This document shows, in pieces, positions 12,701 to 24,900 of a stretch of 64,000 nucleotides of DNA (its first letter is position 1; every line of letters begins with the position of its first letter). The stretch comes from Paramecium tetraurelia. Lineage: Eukaryota; Ciliophora; Oligohymenophorea; Peniculida; Parameciidae. Both the position numbers and the translations under genes were made by a program. The DNA is taken from contig NW_001798973.1 in the NCBI RefSeq assembly GCF_000165425.1, forward strand, positions 2,555 to 66,554, in the 5' to 3' direction. A model generated the notes under the pieces. That model had not been told where the DNA came from, did not search any database, and saw nothing but the letters and a program-made list of their open reading frames with translations.

Positions 12701-14426
12701 TATCTGCATGTTATCTAAATTTACCATCAAATATGTGGTTTTGGTTGAATAGAGATCAATTTTGAGATTTGAGACATTTTTATAAACTTTATCTTCCTAT
12801 AAGGCTGCCTAACAAAATACTTTCATAGCAGATAAGTAATCATTAAGTAATTCAGCGTAAATAAAAGCCAAGATATTTTGCATCCTATTGCTCGGGTATT
12901 GTCTGTAAAGATCTTGAACAAACCCCTTCAATGTATCTAATTCCAAGACTAAAGTGTTTGATTTGGAGTATAGTTTATCAATTTGATCGTAATCAAAATC
13001 TTTAAAGTATTCAATCTTCTTCTAACACAACAATATAATTCGTTTACATAATTCTAAATTTTTTGATTCTATATCCATGAACTTCTTTATGTTCAACTCA
13101 AAATCTTTATCGGTATCAAAGTTGTTCTTTTGCATCATGTGATAATTCAACTTCTGTCTACACTTTCTGGCACATATCAGAAACTTGATTTTGCTCAATA
13201 TTGTTTGTCCTTTCTTGTTCTCCCATTTGGATATGTATAAGAAAGCCTAGAAGTAGAATTCCAGTTTCAAAAGGAGGGATAAGTGAGAGATGAAGTCTTC
13301 TTGAACCAACTAAACACAAATTTGAACGATTTACCTCTTAGTGTTTTAAGCTCAACCTAATATAAAAGTCATAAATATCCTCCTAGTTTAGAACTGTGAG
13401 TCTCGATGGTTCGATGTCCACTTTTTTCATGCCCTTGCTCACTATTGATTCTATCAGAACACGCTGTTTAGAGTAGGAGAATTTGGATTTCAATTCTAAA
13501 ATCAAATTAACGATTTAAGAAGGATGGGATTACTGTGCGATTGTGAGTAATTGTTTTTTAGAATAAAAATATGATGCTATTTTGAAATTCATGGGCAACT
13601 AGAAAATAAAGAGCAATTCTATGAATCCCATTTCCAATTTACTTTCCAAAGATATCAGAAAAAAAAGATTGTATATTATAGAATTAAAATTAATGGCAAA
13701 AACTATTAGGAAGATTTTCTTATTCAAATACGGGAAGTAAATCATTGCGTTTGTGAAAGTTGCTATATTGATCAAAAGGCTTATGATGCCCAGATAAAAT
13801 GTCATGATTCCGTCAATTGAGGTGTTAAAACTAAAGATTCCTATTTATACAAGGTTTAGGGTTTGGGCTATGTAAATTAGAAATGACTAATTGGATAGAT
13901 TAAAGGTATTCTGTTAGAGGAACAACTAAACCTTAGTGATGAATAGGCGGTAGAGCAAAAACACCAAATAAATGAGCAAAGTTAAAATTGACAAAGCATC
14001 CCCTCTTTTTAGTAACATCTCCAAAATAATATTAATTAACCAAATATCATAGATTTGATTACAAAAAGTAATAATCTATAAATAGAGATTTGATTTTAAA
14101 TCTTCAATATTGTTTTTCGATATAATAAAATAGACAATGTAATGCATAATTATCACACCAGAAATAACAAATAAAAATATTGAATATCCTGGGTCTGTAT
14201 CTTCAATAAATAAATGAGGTCTTATTATTTTTCCCAAAATTTAAAAGTAAATATTATTCCTTGATTAACCCTCCGCAGGTATAATAGAATACGACATTGG
14301 TATTAATGAACTTAGGGTAGTAAAGATAATTAAAGCGAAATCATTAACCTAAAATTCTGTTTCTTAGAGCAAAGAAAACTCTAATATAAATGATATAAAC
14401 TTCTAAATTTAATATCTGATATTCAT
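9758..14426 (-). CDS. Large polytopic membrane protein with PAS-like domain, full-length paralogue of the gene at 1-3278
   Basis: 1,530 residues; introns 13310-13334 (25 nt), 10321-10346 (26 nt) and 9956-9980 (25 nt). The last two lie at the same protein positions as the two introns of the gene at 1-3278. The N-terminal roughly 270 residues hold about seven hydrophobic segments. A helical region and a PAS-like/TmcB-like middle part follow (LILDDLIPNGIKDYHSSMI...FIKTGKSKFF), then a Gln/Asn-rich charged linker (about 11640-11960). The C-terminal third has further membrane segments and the shared AMREVLYYRWRYPFYKD block. TmcB-like proteins are expanded in ciliates and mostly uncharacterised; a sensory membrane role is inference. 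The start codon is only 20 bp from the divergent neighbour, so it may lie further downstream. Confidence 0.85.
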
Positions 14427-14446
14427 AATAATAATAATTAAAATTT
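14427..14446. promoter_or_regulatory. Very short divergent gap between two predicted start codons
   Basis: Only 20 bp (mostly TAATAATAATTAAAATTT) separate the predicted starts of the minus-strand membrane protein and the plus-strand small protein. If both starts are right, the two promoters must overlap or sit inside the coding regions. Confidence 0.35.
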
Positions 14447-14773
14447 ATGAGTTCCGATTCATTTGAAAAACTAATGTAATTAATTCACGAATAAAATACT
14501 GCATGCGAATAACATTATGATCAAAATAATAGATAAATAATGGATTTATTAGGCAATTTGGATAATAATATGAAGAATTTACAGATGTAGATGGACTAGC
14601 CAAGAGTTGAACATCATCACAATTTATCGAAGGTGGAAGAAGTGGAGAACGAGGATCAAGAATAATCGCAATTTTAAGTTTAATAAGAGGACAAGGAGGA
14701 GTTGGAGTAACAGATGAATCAGCAACAGGAATAGGAGTAAATCATAATATAAGATCAGATAAATGAAGAATGA
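14447..14773 (+). CDS. Small Gln/Glu-rich hypothetical protein
   Basis: Single exon, 108 residues, open only with TAA/TAG as Gln. It begins MSSDSFEKLMQLIHEQNT, contains a helical heptad-like stretch (QIMDLLGNLDNNMKNLQMQM) and then becomes very rich in Gln and Glu (EEVENEDQEQSQFQVQQED). Probably a short coiled coil with a disordered tail. No family was recognised. Later Met codons (codon 10, or MDLLGN) would give more room for a promoter next to the divergent gene. Confidence 0.5.
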
Positions 14774-14801
14774 CTTATACTATTTAATTATTTTATAATT
14801 T

Positions 14802-15652
14802 TCAGTTGTTTTCTAATTAATACGAATAGGACAGCACTAATGATTTGGTCATTAATTCTTGGTTTTTAAACACTGCTGGCATCAATATTATGCACTCTTC
14901 TTTGTTCTTGATGAATCCATCAATGGGGTCGTGTTTCTGTTGATTAAACTAAATCTTCTGCCCGATTGATGGGATGTCAAAAGTCAAGGTAGGATCACTG
15001 ATGTAGCAGTTGAACATGATTTCTGCCAACTTGTTGAAGAAGGCTTCGATCAAGTCGTTGTTGTTTAGTTTTAAGTATTTTTATAATTCTATTCTTGTGG
15101 ATGTTTGATTTCGCATGCATTTTTCATAGATTGATTTATAATTTCCTTAGAATGATTTTCGCATAACGTTTAGTATGGGTCCGTCTATGTTGGTGAAACA
15201 CCCCACCTAAACGAATTTGTTTATAATATTACCTCCATAATTTGTTTGAATAGTGGTTGGAAGTATTCTTGAATGATTTTGTCAATTCGGATCATTGAGG
15301 TGGAAAAGAAATAAATAATACCTTTGAGATTTAATTCTTAAGTCAACACATCGAAAAATATATCAAAACATTCACATTTATAAAATTCCGCAATAGAATT
15401 ACTTAATTCATTAGCCATGGGAAATTGTATACTAGTGTTGGAAAAGCCAGAGACCATGCATCTGAGATGAGATTGCATCTACAGTATTTCATGTTATAGA
15501 TTTTAATTTTCTTTAGTGAGATTCTCTTTTTCTTTTTTCGTCAATTGCAACTTATTCATTAAAAGTTTTATTTTTCCTCTTAATTCTTCCTGTGTTCCAT
15601 CCAAATAATCTTAAGGTTTTTAGTAATTTTCTTTGGCATAATTATTCTTCAT
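14802..15652 (-). CDS. Hypothetical coiled-coil protein
   Basis: 274 residues, one 26-nt intron at 15207-15232 (GTA...TAG). An N-terminal coiled coil (GTQEELRGKIKLLMNKLQLTKKEKENL) precedes an alpha/beta-looking region with well-mixed composition (SIAEFYKCECFDIFFDVLTQEL; MFNCYISDPTLTFDIPSIGQ). The second half is not low-complexity and looks folded. I do not recognise the family. It is convergent with the small Gln-rich gene (28 bp apart) and divergent from the Hsp70-like gene. Confidence 0.75.
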
Positions 15653-15722
15653 ATTTAAATTATGCTGTTAAAACATTTATTTTTTATATTTAAATTTAAA
15701 TCAGAATTTACAGTTAATAAAA

Positions 15723-17551
15723 ATGGCTTTATTAAAAGACGATACTGCATTTACTCATGTAATTGCAATTGATTTCGGCACAGGAGCCTCAGGGTATAAT
15801 GTGAGAGTGAATTATTTTAGATTTGGATTGGCTCCAAGAATCCTGGATAAGGAAGGCAAACCCAGAATCGAGGTATTCAATCCATGCGATGACACAGATG
15901 ACCAAAAAACACCAACTGCAATTCTATTTGATAATAATGGTTAATTTATTGAATTTGGATCTCAAGCACTTTAAAAATATGCAAGCATGTTAGATGATGG
16001 TGAAACAGCCTATTTGTTTTAAAATGTAAAAAATAATTATAAAATTCTTAGTATAAAATGCATTTGTATCACATGCATAATCAAGCCAGATCATTGGATA
16101 ATCGCGAACTATCATTGATGTTAATAATAAGAGAAACATTAAAATATATAAGCAATAGAGCAATTTAGAAATTGAAGGAACAAGTAGGAAAAGTGATACC
16201 CACAAAAATCAGATGGGTCTTAACAGTACCAGCCTTATGGAGTGAGGAACACAAACAATTTATGAGAAAGGCAGCTGTTGAAGCAGGCATAGTGGATCAC
16301 TTGAATTCTCCGAATTTGCTACTATGTTTGGAACCAGAAGGTGCATCCATTCAATGTAGAGAGGATGCTGAACAAACTTTGAAAGAACAAATGGCGAAGA
16401 ACTCTGTTGTGATGGTATTAGATTGTGGAGGTGGGACTGTTGATATCACAGTACATAAATTATTATGTGAATCAACTGAGAAATTCTTATGCAATGAATT
16501 AATACCATCATCTGGTGGTTGCGAATGGGGTTCCAAATATGTAGATCTATATTTTGAGGAATTCCTGAAGGAGTTCTTAGGAGATAAACTATTTAGATAA
16601 TACTAACAAAATGCCATTGCTCGTTTGGATATTTTACGAGATTTTGAAATACTCAAAAGGAAATTTAAAGGGAATAAGGATGAAAAATGTATGATCAAAT
16701 TCTCGTATTTGGGGGAAGACTTGAATACAAATAAATTGTAATAATTAGTTAAAGATCATAACCAAAAACATCCTCCTGAATATCAGGTGAAATTAAAAGG
16801 ATTATCAAATGTTGAGATTCCATCAGCTTTGATGGCTTCATTCTTTTAGACACTATTTGAAAATATTAAAAATAAAGTAGCTTAATTATTAGTTTAAGTG
16901 GAATAGAAAAAAGAAAAAGTAAACTTTATATTTATGGTTGGAGGTTTTAGTGAATCTCCATTCTTGAAATAAGAAATCATTAAAAGATTCGAAAATAATA
17001 CAATTTAGATATTGGTTCCAAGAAGACCTTAAGTTTCAGTCATAAGAGGAGCTTGTTTATTTGGGTTGAGTCCAAGATCAATTACAAGTAGAATAGCAAA
17101 GAAAACTTATGGAATTAATACATTAACAACTTTTGATGCTGAAAGACATCCTATTAAAAAAAAGGTCATTATTGAAGGAGAGGAGTTTAGTGAAGATGTA
17201 TTTGATGCTTTTGTTAGGAAAGGAGATGCTGTTGGGTATAGTATTTCTCTATAATTATATAGTTGCGATGAAGTTCATACGAAAATATATTGTCCTGTCA
17301 GATCCAGACAAACAATTATGAGGATCATCTTTTATGTAACTGAAAAGAGAGAGGTGGAGTTCGTTGATGAATAGGGTGTTTAATAGTTAGGAGAATTGTG
17401 CATTGACATAGGGAAACCTTTGTAGTCTGTGGAGGACAAGACTGTCAAAGTTACTTTATTATTTGGAACTACTTGTATATATGCGACTGCTACTAACAAG
17501 GATGGAACTGAAATAAAAAACTGTGAGTTCAAATTCGAATGTGGGTAATGA
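15723..17551 (+). CDS. HSPA12-like Hsp70-family ATPase
   Basis: 591 residues; introns 15794-15820 (27 nt) and 16026-16051 (26 nt). The actin-like ATPase fold is clear: phosphate-1 loop AIDFGTGASGFG, KTPTAILF, WVLTVPALWSEEHKQFMRKAA, phosphate-2 LDCGGGTVDITV, and adenosine motif FMVGGFSESPFLKQEI. WSEEHKQF and the adenosine motif are typical of HSPA12A/B rather than canonical Hsp70, and there is no EEVD tail or classic substrate-binding domain. HSPA12 proteins are poorly understood ATP-binding chaperone relatives. The first intron is a multiple of three without an in-frame TGA; removing it restores a tight phosphate loop, which is why I treat it as an intron. Confidence 0.9.
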
Positions 17552-17640
17552 TCATTTTAATTAATAAATGAATAATAATTATATACTTTTTGCACTTTTA
17601 ACTAAGCCTTTTATATTATTAATAAAAAAACGAAAATAAA

Positions 17641-18669
17641 ATGAAATATTTTCTTATATTTCTGTCACTTTCAATATCCTTGTGCATCAAATTAGAACTT
17701 TTAGAAGTATTTCATAAATCGATCGACTGGTAAGCCAACTATTAACCGACTTATGAAAAATAAATGAAAAAAATGGAAAGACAAATATAAATTATGAAAG
17801 AATAAAGAAGAGCAAAGAATCAACAATGCGATCGCATTTAACGAGGGTTAGACTTTATCGTTAATGAGTAAAGAGTTTATAATAATTAAGAAAGGAAAAA
17901 AATGAAAAGTTTACATCATGGTTGACATCTCGTATTGAATAAAACCAGAATCGGGTTGAAAAACTTAATTAAATCAAATGTCAAAGCAGTTCTTCATTTT
18001 ATGAGACAATGAATGAACAAAACAGAGTGAATAAATTAAACTAATTTTTTGTTAGTTGGATAAGTCGAGATTAGAAATTACTCCAATTATAAGATACTCA
18101 AACCTTCATTTAAGAAATGCAAGTTGAAAACGAATATCAAGATGCACTATTAATTTTATCTGGTAATTGCAATTCAATATATTGTAGAATAAATTCGATC
18201 ATGCAAATTATCCCCATTCAAATAATAGACAATTGATAGAAGCGAAAGCTCAAGAAGAGATTTTGAACAAAACATCTTTGCTTTAGAAAAGTTAATGACT
18301 CAAAATAATGACTAGCTGGAGCTTAACGAAGTGAGGGTTTAGGATAAAATCACTAAATTTATTTAATAATTAGATAAGGAGACAGAGCAATTACAAATTC
18401 ATTATGAATCTATTATGAAGATAATCAATAAGAGTCCAGTTGAAACTACCTCAAAATAACGATTAGATCAATGTTAGAAGGATGTGTTGAGTATCGATAA
18501 ATTGATTGAGGCTACACAGGAAGCAATAAAACGAATATAGACTTGTGCTCCAAGTGAAGGTATTACTATGTTGTTATTTGTTGTAGGATTGGCATATAAG
18601 CAGAAGAGAATTTTGAGTCAGATTGCAAAGGAATATTCATCAGGAGTTGCCAAATTTGAATAAAAATGA
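17641..18669 (+). CDS. Secreted or lumenal coiled-coil protein
   Basis: 326 residues; introns 17868-17890 (23 nt) and 18163-18187 (25 nt). A clean signal peptide (MKYFLIFLSLSISLCIK) is followed by an almost wholly helical, charged sequence with long coiled coils and scattered Cys (CDRI, CQSSSS, CQKD, CAPSEG). Near the C terminus, GITMLLFVVGLAYKQKR is hydrophobic and could be a helix or a weak membrane segment. The design resembles ciliate lumenal or granule coiled-coil proteins, but no family is certain. Confidence 0.7.
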
Positions 18670-18753
18670 ATTCATAAATAAGTTCAATAAACAATGCGAT
18701 TTTCATTTTTTTGAAATTATATATAAATTAGTAGTTATTTAAATTAATCGTTA

Positions 18754-19450
18754 ATGGACGCAACTCAATTAAAGACTAAAGTGATCTATGAGTTCACTAA
18801 GAAGAATAAATCGTTATTAGACGAATGGTCTGAAAAAACAGCTTAGGCATACTTGGAGTAATGCAGAAAATTTACAGAGGAAATGTATTAAGGGAATTTG
18901 ACCATGGTCGATGATGGATACAATTAGACTCAGGAAGAACTATTGATCTTGGAAAACTTGTTTAAAAGTATCCCTATTCAAGTGAATTATAGATTACACA
19001 AAAACAAAAGGAGACATTCAACATAAGCTTCGTATTGGATATTCAATTGCAAGAAAACTTTACATGGAGAATCTTCAATAGAGGGTGTTCAAGATATTCA
19101 GAGAATAAGTCAAATTTTAAAAATACATCAGAAGTATGAAGGTTTATGCAACTAAACATTATAAGTACAATTTGATATGAAAAAATAGATAGCGACTTCC
19201 AAGATAAGTGTTCTCAAAGTGGAGGAAATTAGCTCACAATTAAACGAGACAAGTCATTTTACAATAGGTGAATAGGAAAACTGATAATGAAATAATGCAG
19301 ATGCAAAAGGAATACGAGTAGTTGATTGGGTAGTTGGAGACTGTGTTGGAAAAGAAATTAATTGAATTGAAGGTGGAGGAAGAGTAGCACAAAGAATTGG
19401 TTTTAAGATATGATGGAATAGTTGAAAAAAGGACTGCAGTAAAGCATTGA
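18754..19450 (+). CDS. Hypothetical basic helical protein
   Basis: 215 residues with introns 18968-18992 (25 nt) and 19165-19188 (24 nt, containing an in-frame TGA); this splice pattern gives one continuous helical protein. A basic central part (RKLYMENLQQRVFKIFREQVKFQKYIRSM..., RQVFSKWRKLA) has Phe/Trp-spaced helices reminiscent of SFI1/POC5-type centrin-binding repeats, followed by a coiled coil (EYEQLIGQLETVLEKKLIEL). Centrin binding is only a guess from this pattern. Confidence 0.65.
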
Positions 19451-19491
19451 ATTATCTGATTATTATATATTTCTAATTATAAATAATTGCT

Positions 19492-21174
19492 ATGCCAATT
19501 AGATATGTAGATGTACTAACAGTGGAGCAAGCATTAATTAAAGCTGGAAATGGACACAAATTCTAAATCAGGGCCATCGTTATAATGAGCTTGCAGTATA
19601 TGGTAGCAGGGATGTTTCATATTGCTATAACGGAATTGTATTTCCATCAAACCCAATATAAATGCATCGACTAGCAATATAACTTTTATTAGTGCAATGA
19701 AGCCGATTTTTGCAAATAATATTACAGAGAGGACATAGACAAAGAGAAAATCACATTTGCATCTCAATTGGGAGACATAATTCAATTCTTTTAATTAGTT
19801 TGCGGTGACAAAATTATTATATTAATACTCGTTACTTCATATTATTTGGGTGGATGTATAGGCTCCCTCTATTATGGAGAGCAGATGGAAATTCGACAAG
19901 GCAGATAGTATTTATTGATAAAAGTATTAGATCAATTATGATTGAAACCTTGGCTTTATTGGGTTTCACCTGTTGTCTAACAATCCTAATACCGAATGCG
20001 TACTTATTAAGTGTGGCTTTGTTTTTTGCTAATTTCTTTTTGAGAGGATTCTTGAATTCCTCTATGATTTTATTTTTTGAAATATCATCTGAGAATCTGT
20101 AAAAATTAAGTCCTTCAATTTTATTGACGACCTATGGAATTGGGACTATTATATCACCAGTGATTATAGAATCGTTTTAACTAAATTGGTAATAGAGTAT
20201 GTTAATTCTATTTGGTGGACCAGCTGTTATGTTTTCAGTTCTCATTAAGTTCATGCAAGAATCACCAAGAATGCTAGTCATTAAAAAGAAATATCACGAG
20301 GCTAAAATAGTAATCCAACTAATCAGTTAATGTAATGGGAGAGAAATGCCCAAGGATTGGATGTTAGAAGATGAAGTAAAAGTCAATGAACTTAAAGGAA
20401 AGATAGAAGAAATTGCTTTATAATTTGGCGTAAGGGAAGTGGCCAAAGCTTACAATTTCTCGTACTTATATTTTACATTAAAATAGCTCAATTTTCCGTT
20501 ATAATTCAACCAGAGTTAGAATGTTCTGTCTTCTTTACTTATATTCAGTGATCATCATTGGATAATTTCAAACCTCTAAAGAAATAGATGCATTTTCCAG
20601 ATTGGATAGATAGAAGACTGAGTTATTGCTATCAACTGTAGCAACAACAGGCTATCTTATCAGTGGATATGCAAGTTTGAACTACAACAGAAAGGATGTC
20701 TTGAAGATTGTTTTAGGAGTTAGTGCCTTATTCAATTTTCTTTATGCAGTTTTTCCAATCTTTCAATTAAGTACAAATGCCATAGCCTTGATCTCCTTCT
20801 ATGATAGATTGATGCATACGATAGTCATGATGATTCTCATTATGAGCAGATTAGTCTTGAGTTTTGGGTGTGCCTTCATTAATGTAAGAATAATCATTCT
20901 ATATTAGATCTATGCCTTAGAAGTATTTCCTACATCTTTGAGACATTATGGTTTTTCTGGAATGGTCTTTTTGACTGAATTTCTATTCATTTTCTAAGAG
21001 ACTTATGTAGTCTTTTGTCATACATTTGGATTGAATACATCCATAGGTATGTTCTTTTTATTGTTGTTTGGAATTCTAACGCTGAATAAATTGCGAGAAA
21101 CATATGATCAACCATTAAGAGAGAATGTTGAAGAAATGAACGATGAATTACTTAACAATGTATATGTATTATGA
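19492..21174 (+). CDS. MFS transporter, SLC22/organic-cation-like
   Basis: 536 residues; introns 19908-19930 (23 nt), 20462-20486 (25 nt) and probably 20884-20907 (24 nt). Twelve or so hydrophobic segments are visible. The large loop after TM1 is Cys-rich (YKCIDQQYNFYQCNEADFCKQYYRED), as in SLC22 proteins. The inter-TM loop GSLYYGEQMEIRQGRQ stands where MFS motif A (GxxxDRxGRR) lies but has lost its Asp. IYALEVFPTSLRHYGFSG matches the SLC22 signature (YxAELFPTxxRNxG). Likely a plasma- or vesicle-membrane carrier of organic solutes; the substrate is unknown. The last intron has no stop in frame and could be retained, adding eight residues. Confidence 0.85.
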
Positions 21175-21251
21175 TTTATAATGCAATATATTTCTCATCT
21201 CTTTTTAATTAACAATGTTGTAATAAAAAATAATAAATTTTATTTAATAAA

Positions 21252-21922
21252 ATGAGTGAGCGCTCTGAATTAGTATTCCTATTGTTTATAAACATTAGCT
21301 GGCTGAAAATATCTATTTGAAAAACAAGGTTCAAGAACTGAATATAGAGATACAGCAATGGAAATCTCACATCGAAGAATTGTCAATGAAATATTACAAA
21401 CTGCAATAACATAAGATTAATCCAGAGGATCTTTTGGAACTCGAAGATTTGAAACTTTAGTAGCAAAGATACTAGGAATAGGAATTTTAATAAAGTGTTA
21501 TGATAAATCAATAAAAATAAGTGATCCTCAATTTGTAATCTGAAAATAGAGATCTGATTGATAAAGTAGATAAATTAGAGTAGAAGGCAAAAAATTATGA
21601 TTGTTTGAAATAATAATATTGGAACTTGGAAAAGGCAAGTCAAAAATATTTTGAAGAATTGGAAACTATTAAATAGAGACCTCCTACTATCTTGGTTCCC
21701 AACCCAGATGTCACAGCTCTGTATAGAGAGATCAATCGTTTAAATGCGATTATTTAATCAATGTGTAAAAATTCTATTGAATCAATGTGCGTGACTTCAG
21801 TTGATCACAGGAGGAATCAACCTGAGGAGTAGATGATGATGAGGAATTCTGCCGAATACTAGAAGCAGAGGTTGAATGACCAGTCAAATAGGAAATCTAA
21901 TGGGATGGAATAATTCTATTGA
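21252..21922 (+). CDS. Hypothetical coiled-coil protein
   Basis: 214 residues with a 26-nt intron at 21273-21298 directly after MSERSEL. Nearly the whole protein is a coiled coil (AENIYLKNKVQELNIEIQ..., ENRDLIDKVDKLEQKAKNY) with one Pro-rich break (RPPTILVPNPD) and a disordered Met/Arg-rich tail. No family recognised. It lies upstream of, and on the same strand as, the giant acidic coiled-coil gene. Confidence 0.75.
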
Positions 21923-21973
21923 TAATATATTTATTTTCTAATTACGTGTATATAATAAAAAAAATAATTTATA

Positions 21974-24900
21974 ATGAGTTTTGCTGGTTTTGGGCAGAAT
22001 TTTAATGGGGACGAAATGGCAAGGGAATAATAGAAGGCTCAGGATGGTTGGGATATCGAAGATGAGGATTTTCCTTCTGATCATGGAAATTAAGATCAGC
22101 AGTAATAATTAAACAATTTTAGAGATAATCCAAATTAAAATTAAAAACAGAATGAATGGGAAATCGCTGATGATATTGACGATCCCTTCTAAACACCAGC
22201 AGAAACCTAATTAAAACAGGAATAATAAACTTAAATTTAATAAGATGAATAAAAATCTCCAGAATAAGTAGATATGTGGGGAAAAATAACAAGCACTGTC
22301 CAGTAGACTTAAACAATCGAAAAACTTATTAAAGAAAGTGCGCCTTAAAAAATTAAGCAAACCTTTCAAAATATATTTGGATCCCAAAATAGTGGATCCA
22401 ATAATATTATTATTTCACAGGAGCAAACATCAAATAGCAAAGTATTCGCAAGTGTTTAGTAGGTAATTGATATGAAGAAATTATTCGAACTTGAAAAGTA
22501 AGTATTATAATAATCTAGATCTGAACTTGAAGACCAAATGAAGTTAAGAAGAATCTAAGAGCAAAATGAATTAAGAGAGCAAAAGTAGGAATTAGAAAAT
22601 AAAATAAGGCAATTCCAAATTGAGAAGGAATAATTCAATCAGCAATTAAAGGAAGCCAAATAATTATTTAAATTGACTGAGCTCATAGAACCACAAGATA
22701 ATCATTAAGTCATTATTTGTAAATTGACCAAAGAGAATGAAAACCTAAACAACGACATCACTAAACTGATAGATACATAAGAAAAATAGATCAATGATTA
22801 TGAGGACAATATCGAATAAATGTAATAAGAGATTGAGTATTACAAAAATCAGTTCATTAAATACTAATCGAAATATGAAAATGCCAAAGAAAAGATGAGA
22901 GTAGAGATTCCCAAAATTTAAAATTAGCTAATGACTATTAAGAATATAGAACTAAATACATTAGTTACAAATAAACTGACATAATTCTAAAAATATTATA
23001 TCACCAAACAACAGGACTTGTTGCAATATGCATTATAAACAACTTCAAAATAATCTAAACAAATAGGTTCTCTTAAAGAGGATAATATAAGATTGATGCA
23101 ACAAGTTGATGAATTAGATGAGTTAAAGGACGAACATTAATCAAGTTTATATATTATAAAACAGTTGAGAGTCTCAGAGGATAAACTAATGGAAGAAAAT
23201 GAGAGAATCTAAAATCAGAATTAGGATAAGGAGAATCAGATCATGGAACTCTAAAATTAATTAAGTGATTTGAGAAATGAAAATGAGAAGGACAAATTTA
23301 ATTTAAATCAACTGATTGCATCTTTACAATCATAGCTTGACTAATTTAAAAGAAACTCTGTTGATAAATAGACTATTAATAAATTAGAAAATTAATTGGC
23401 ACTCATTCAAGAGGAAAAGAGAGCTTTACTAAGTAGTTTAGAGAACAAAGAAACACAAATCATAGTATTGGAACAATAAATCTAAGAATTAAATGAGGAA
23501 TTGACTAAGCAGTAGAATGTAGATTCGAATGATATTTGGAAGTAGGAGGATAAAGGTTGGGAATTGGATGATTCTTTTTAAAAAAAATATGATGAATGTA
23601 ATTTATGAATTAATGTATTAGTGGAGTTATAAATGATTCAATATCGAAATGAAAATCATGAATTAAAATATTAGCTTAAGGAAATGGAGGTTCGAATGCT
23701 CTAGTAATAGCATAAGTAAGAGGCTCAGGTTGAGTAGATGCATTAATTATAGATGTGTTTAGTTGACACAGAATATTAGAAGAACTTTTAAAATGCAGTA
23801 TAGTATTAAATTAATCAAAATATTTAAGATAAGAAAGAATTTAAGAATTAGAAGAACAAATTTCTATTGAAAAAAGGAAGTTCTCAGATGAAGAAGAAAA
23901 GGTAAGTGAATAAAATTTATAGCCGGATGAAGATTCCCAAAGAGCAATTAATTAATTGAGATAAATCGACTATGAGGAAAATGCAGTATAAAGAGAGGAT
24001 GGGGCTTGGGAATTCGAAGATAGTCTAAATGTTGACATCTAAGAAGTAATATTATAATATTAAGTATTTTAGTAAGAAGTTGTTAATGAAGGAACTGGTG
24101 AGTATTAAAATATCTAATTAGGCTAAGGACAAGAAATAAAACAGGATGATTATGAAAAATAAGTAGATGAAAGTTCTGATTTTTAAGATGAAATAGAATA
24201 GAATGATGATTATGTGTAGGATGATTCTAAATAAAATGATCAGTCAGACAATAAAATAGAATAGTAATATGACTTATCCTAAGAATAAGGATGGGAAGAT
24301 AATTAAAATGAGATTGAAGAGATTCAATAAAATATAGAGAAGGATTCAGAGGAACACTCAGAAAAACAAGGATTATTATAAAATTATGATGAGGAAGATG
24401 AAGAAAATTATGAAAACCTAGAAGATAATTATGATCTTGAGAAAGATTAGGATCATCAATAAAAGGAAGAGTATTACGATGATGAAGAATTGCCAGAATA
24501 AGATTCAAAACAATTATCCTAAGATAATCAAGTAGAAGTTTAATAGATGAATATGGAATAAAATCATTTGGATTATGAAAATAATTAAAATGAATATTCA
24601 GAATAAGAATAAGAATAAGAATAAGAAGATGAAGAAGGTTAAAAACAGGAAGAGATTTAAAATGAGGAAGAGGATTCTGAATATTAAAATGTAGAATATG
24701 AGAGTTAAGAAAATAATCATGATTAAAATAAAGAAGGTTCTGAGGATTAAATATCATCAAATGAATAAATTGAATCATAAAATGAAGATTAAGAAGAAGA
24801 ATAAAAAGAACATGGTTCTAATGAAGAATTTAATTAAGATTAGGAATAAGAATAAGAAGAAAATGATTATGAAGAATAATAATTTAATCAAAATTAAAAA

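Noticed and set aside
18754-19450. A second POC5-like gene
   Set aside because: It has Phe/Trp helices but lacks the GVCALNxEAM block that defines POC5; that block is in the gene at 26558-28058.
24590-24640. GAATAA tandem repeat as a regulatory or structural repeat
   Set aside because: It lies in frame in the acidic protein and simply codes Glu-Gln repeats.
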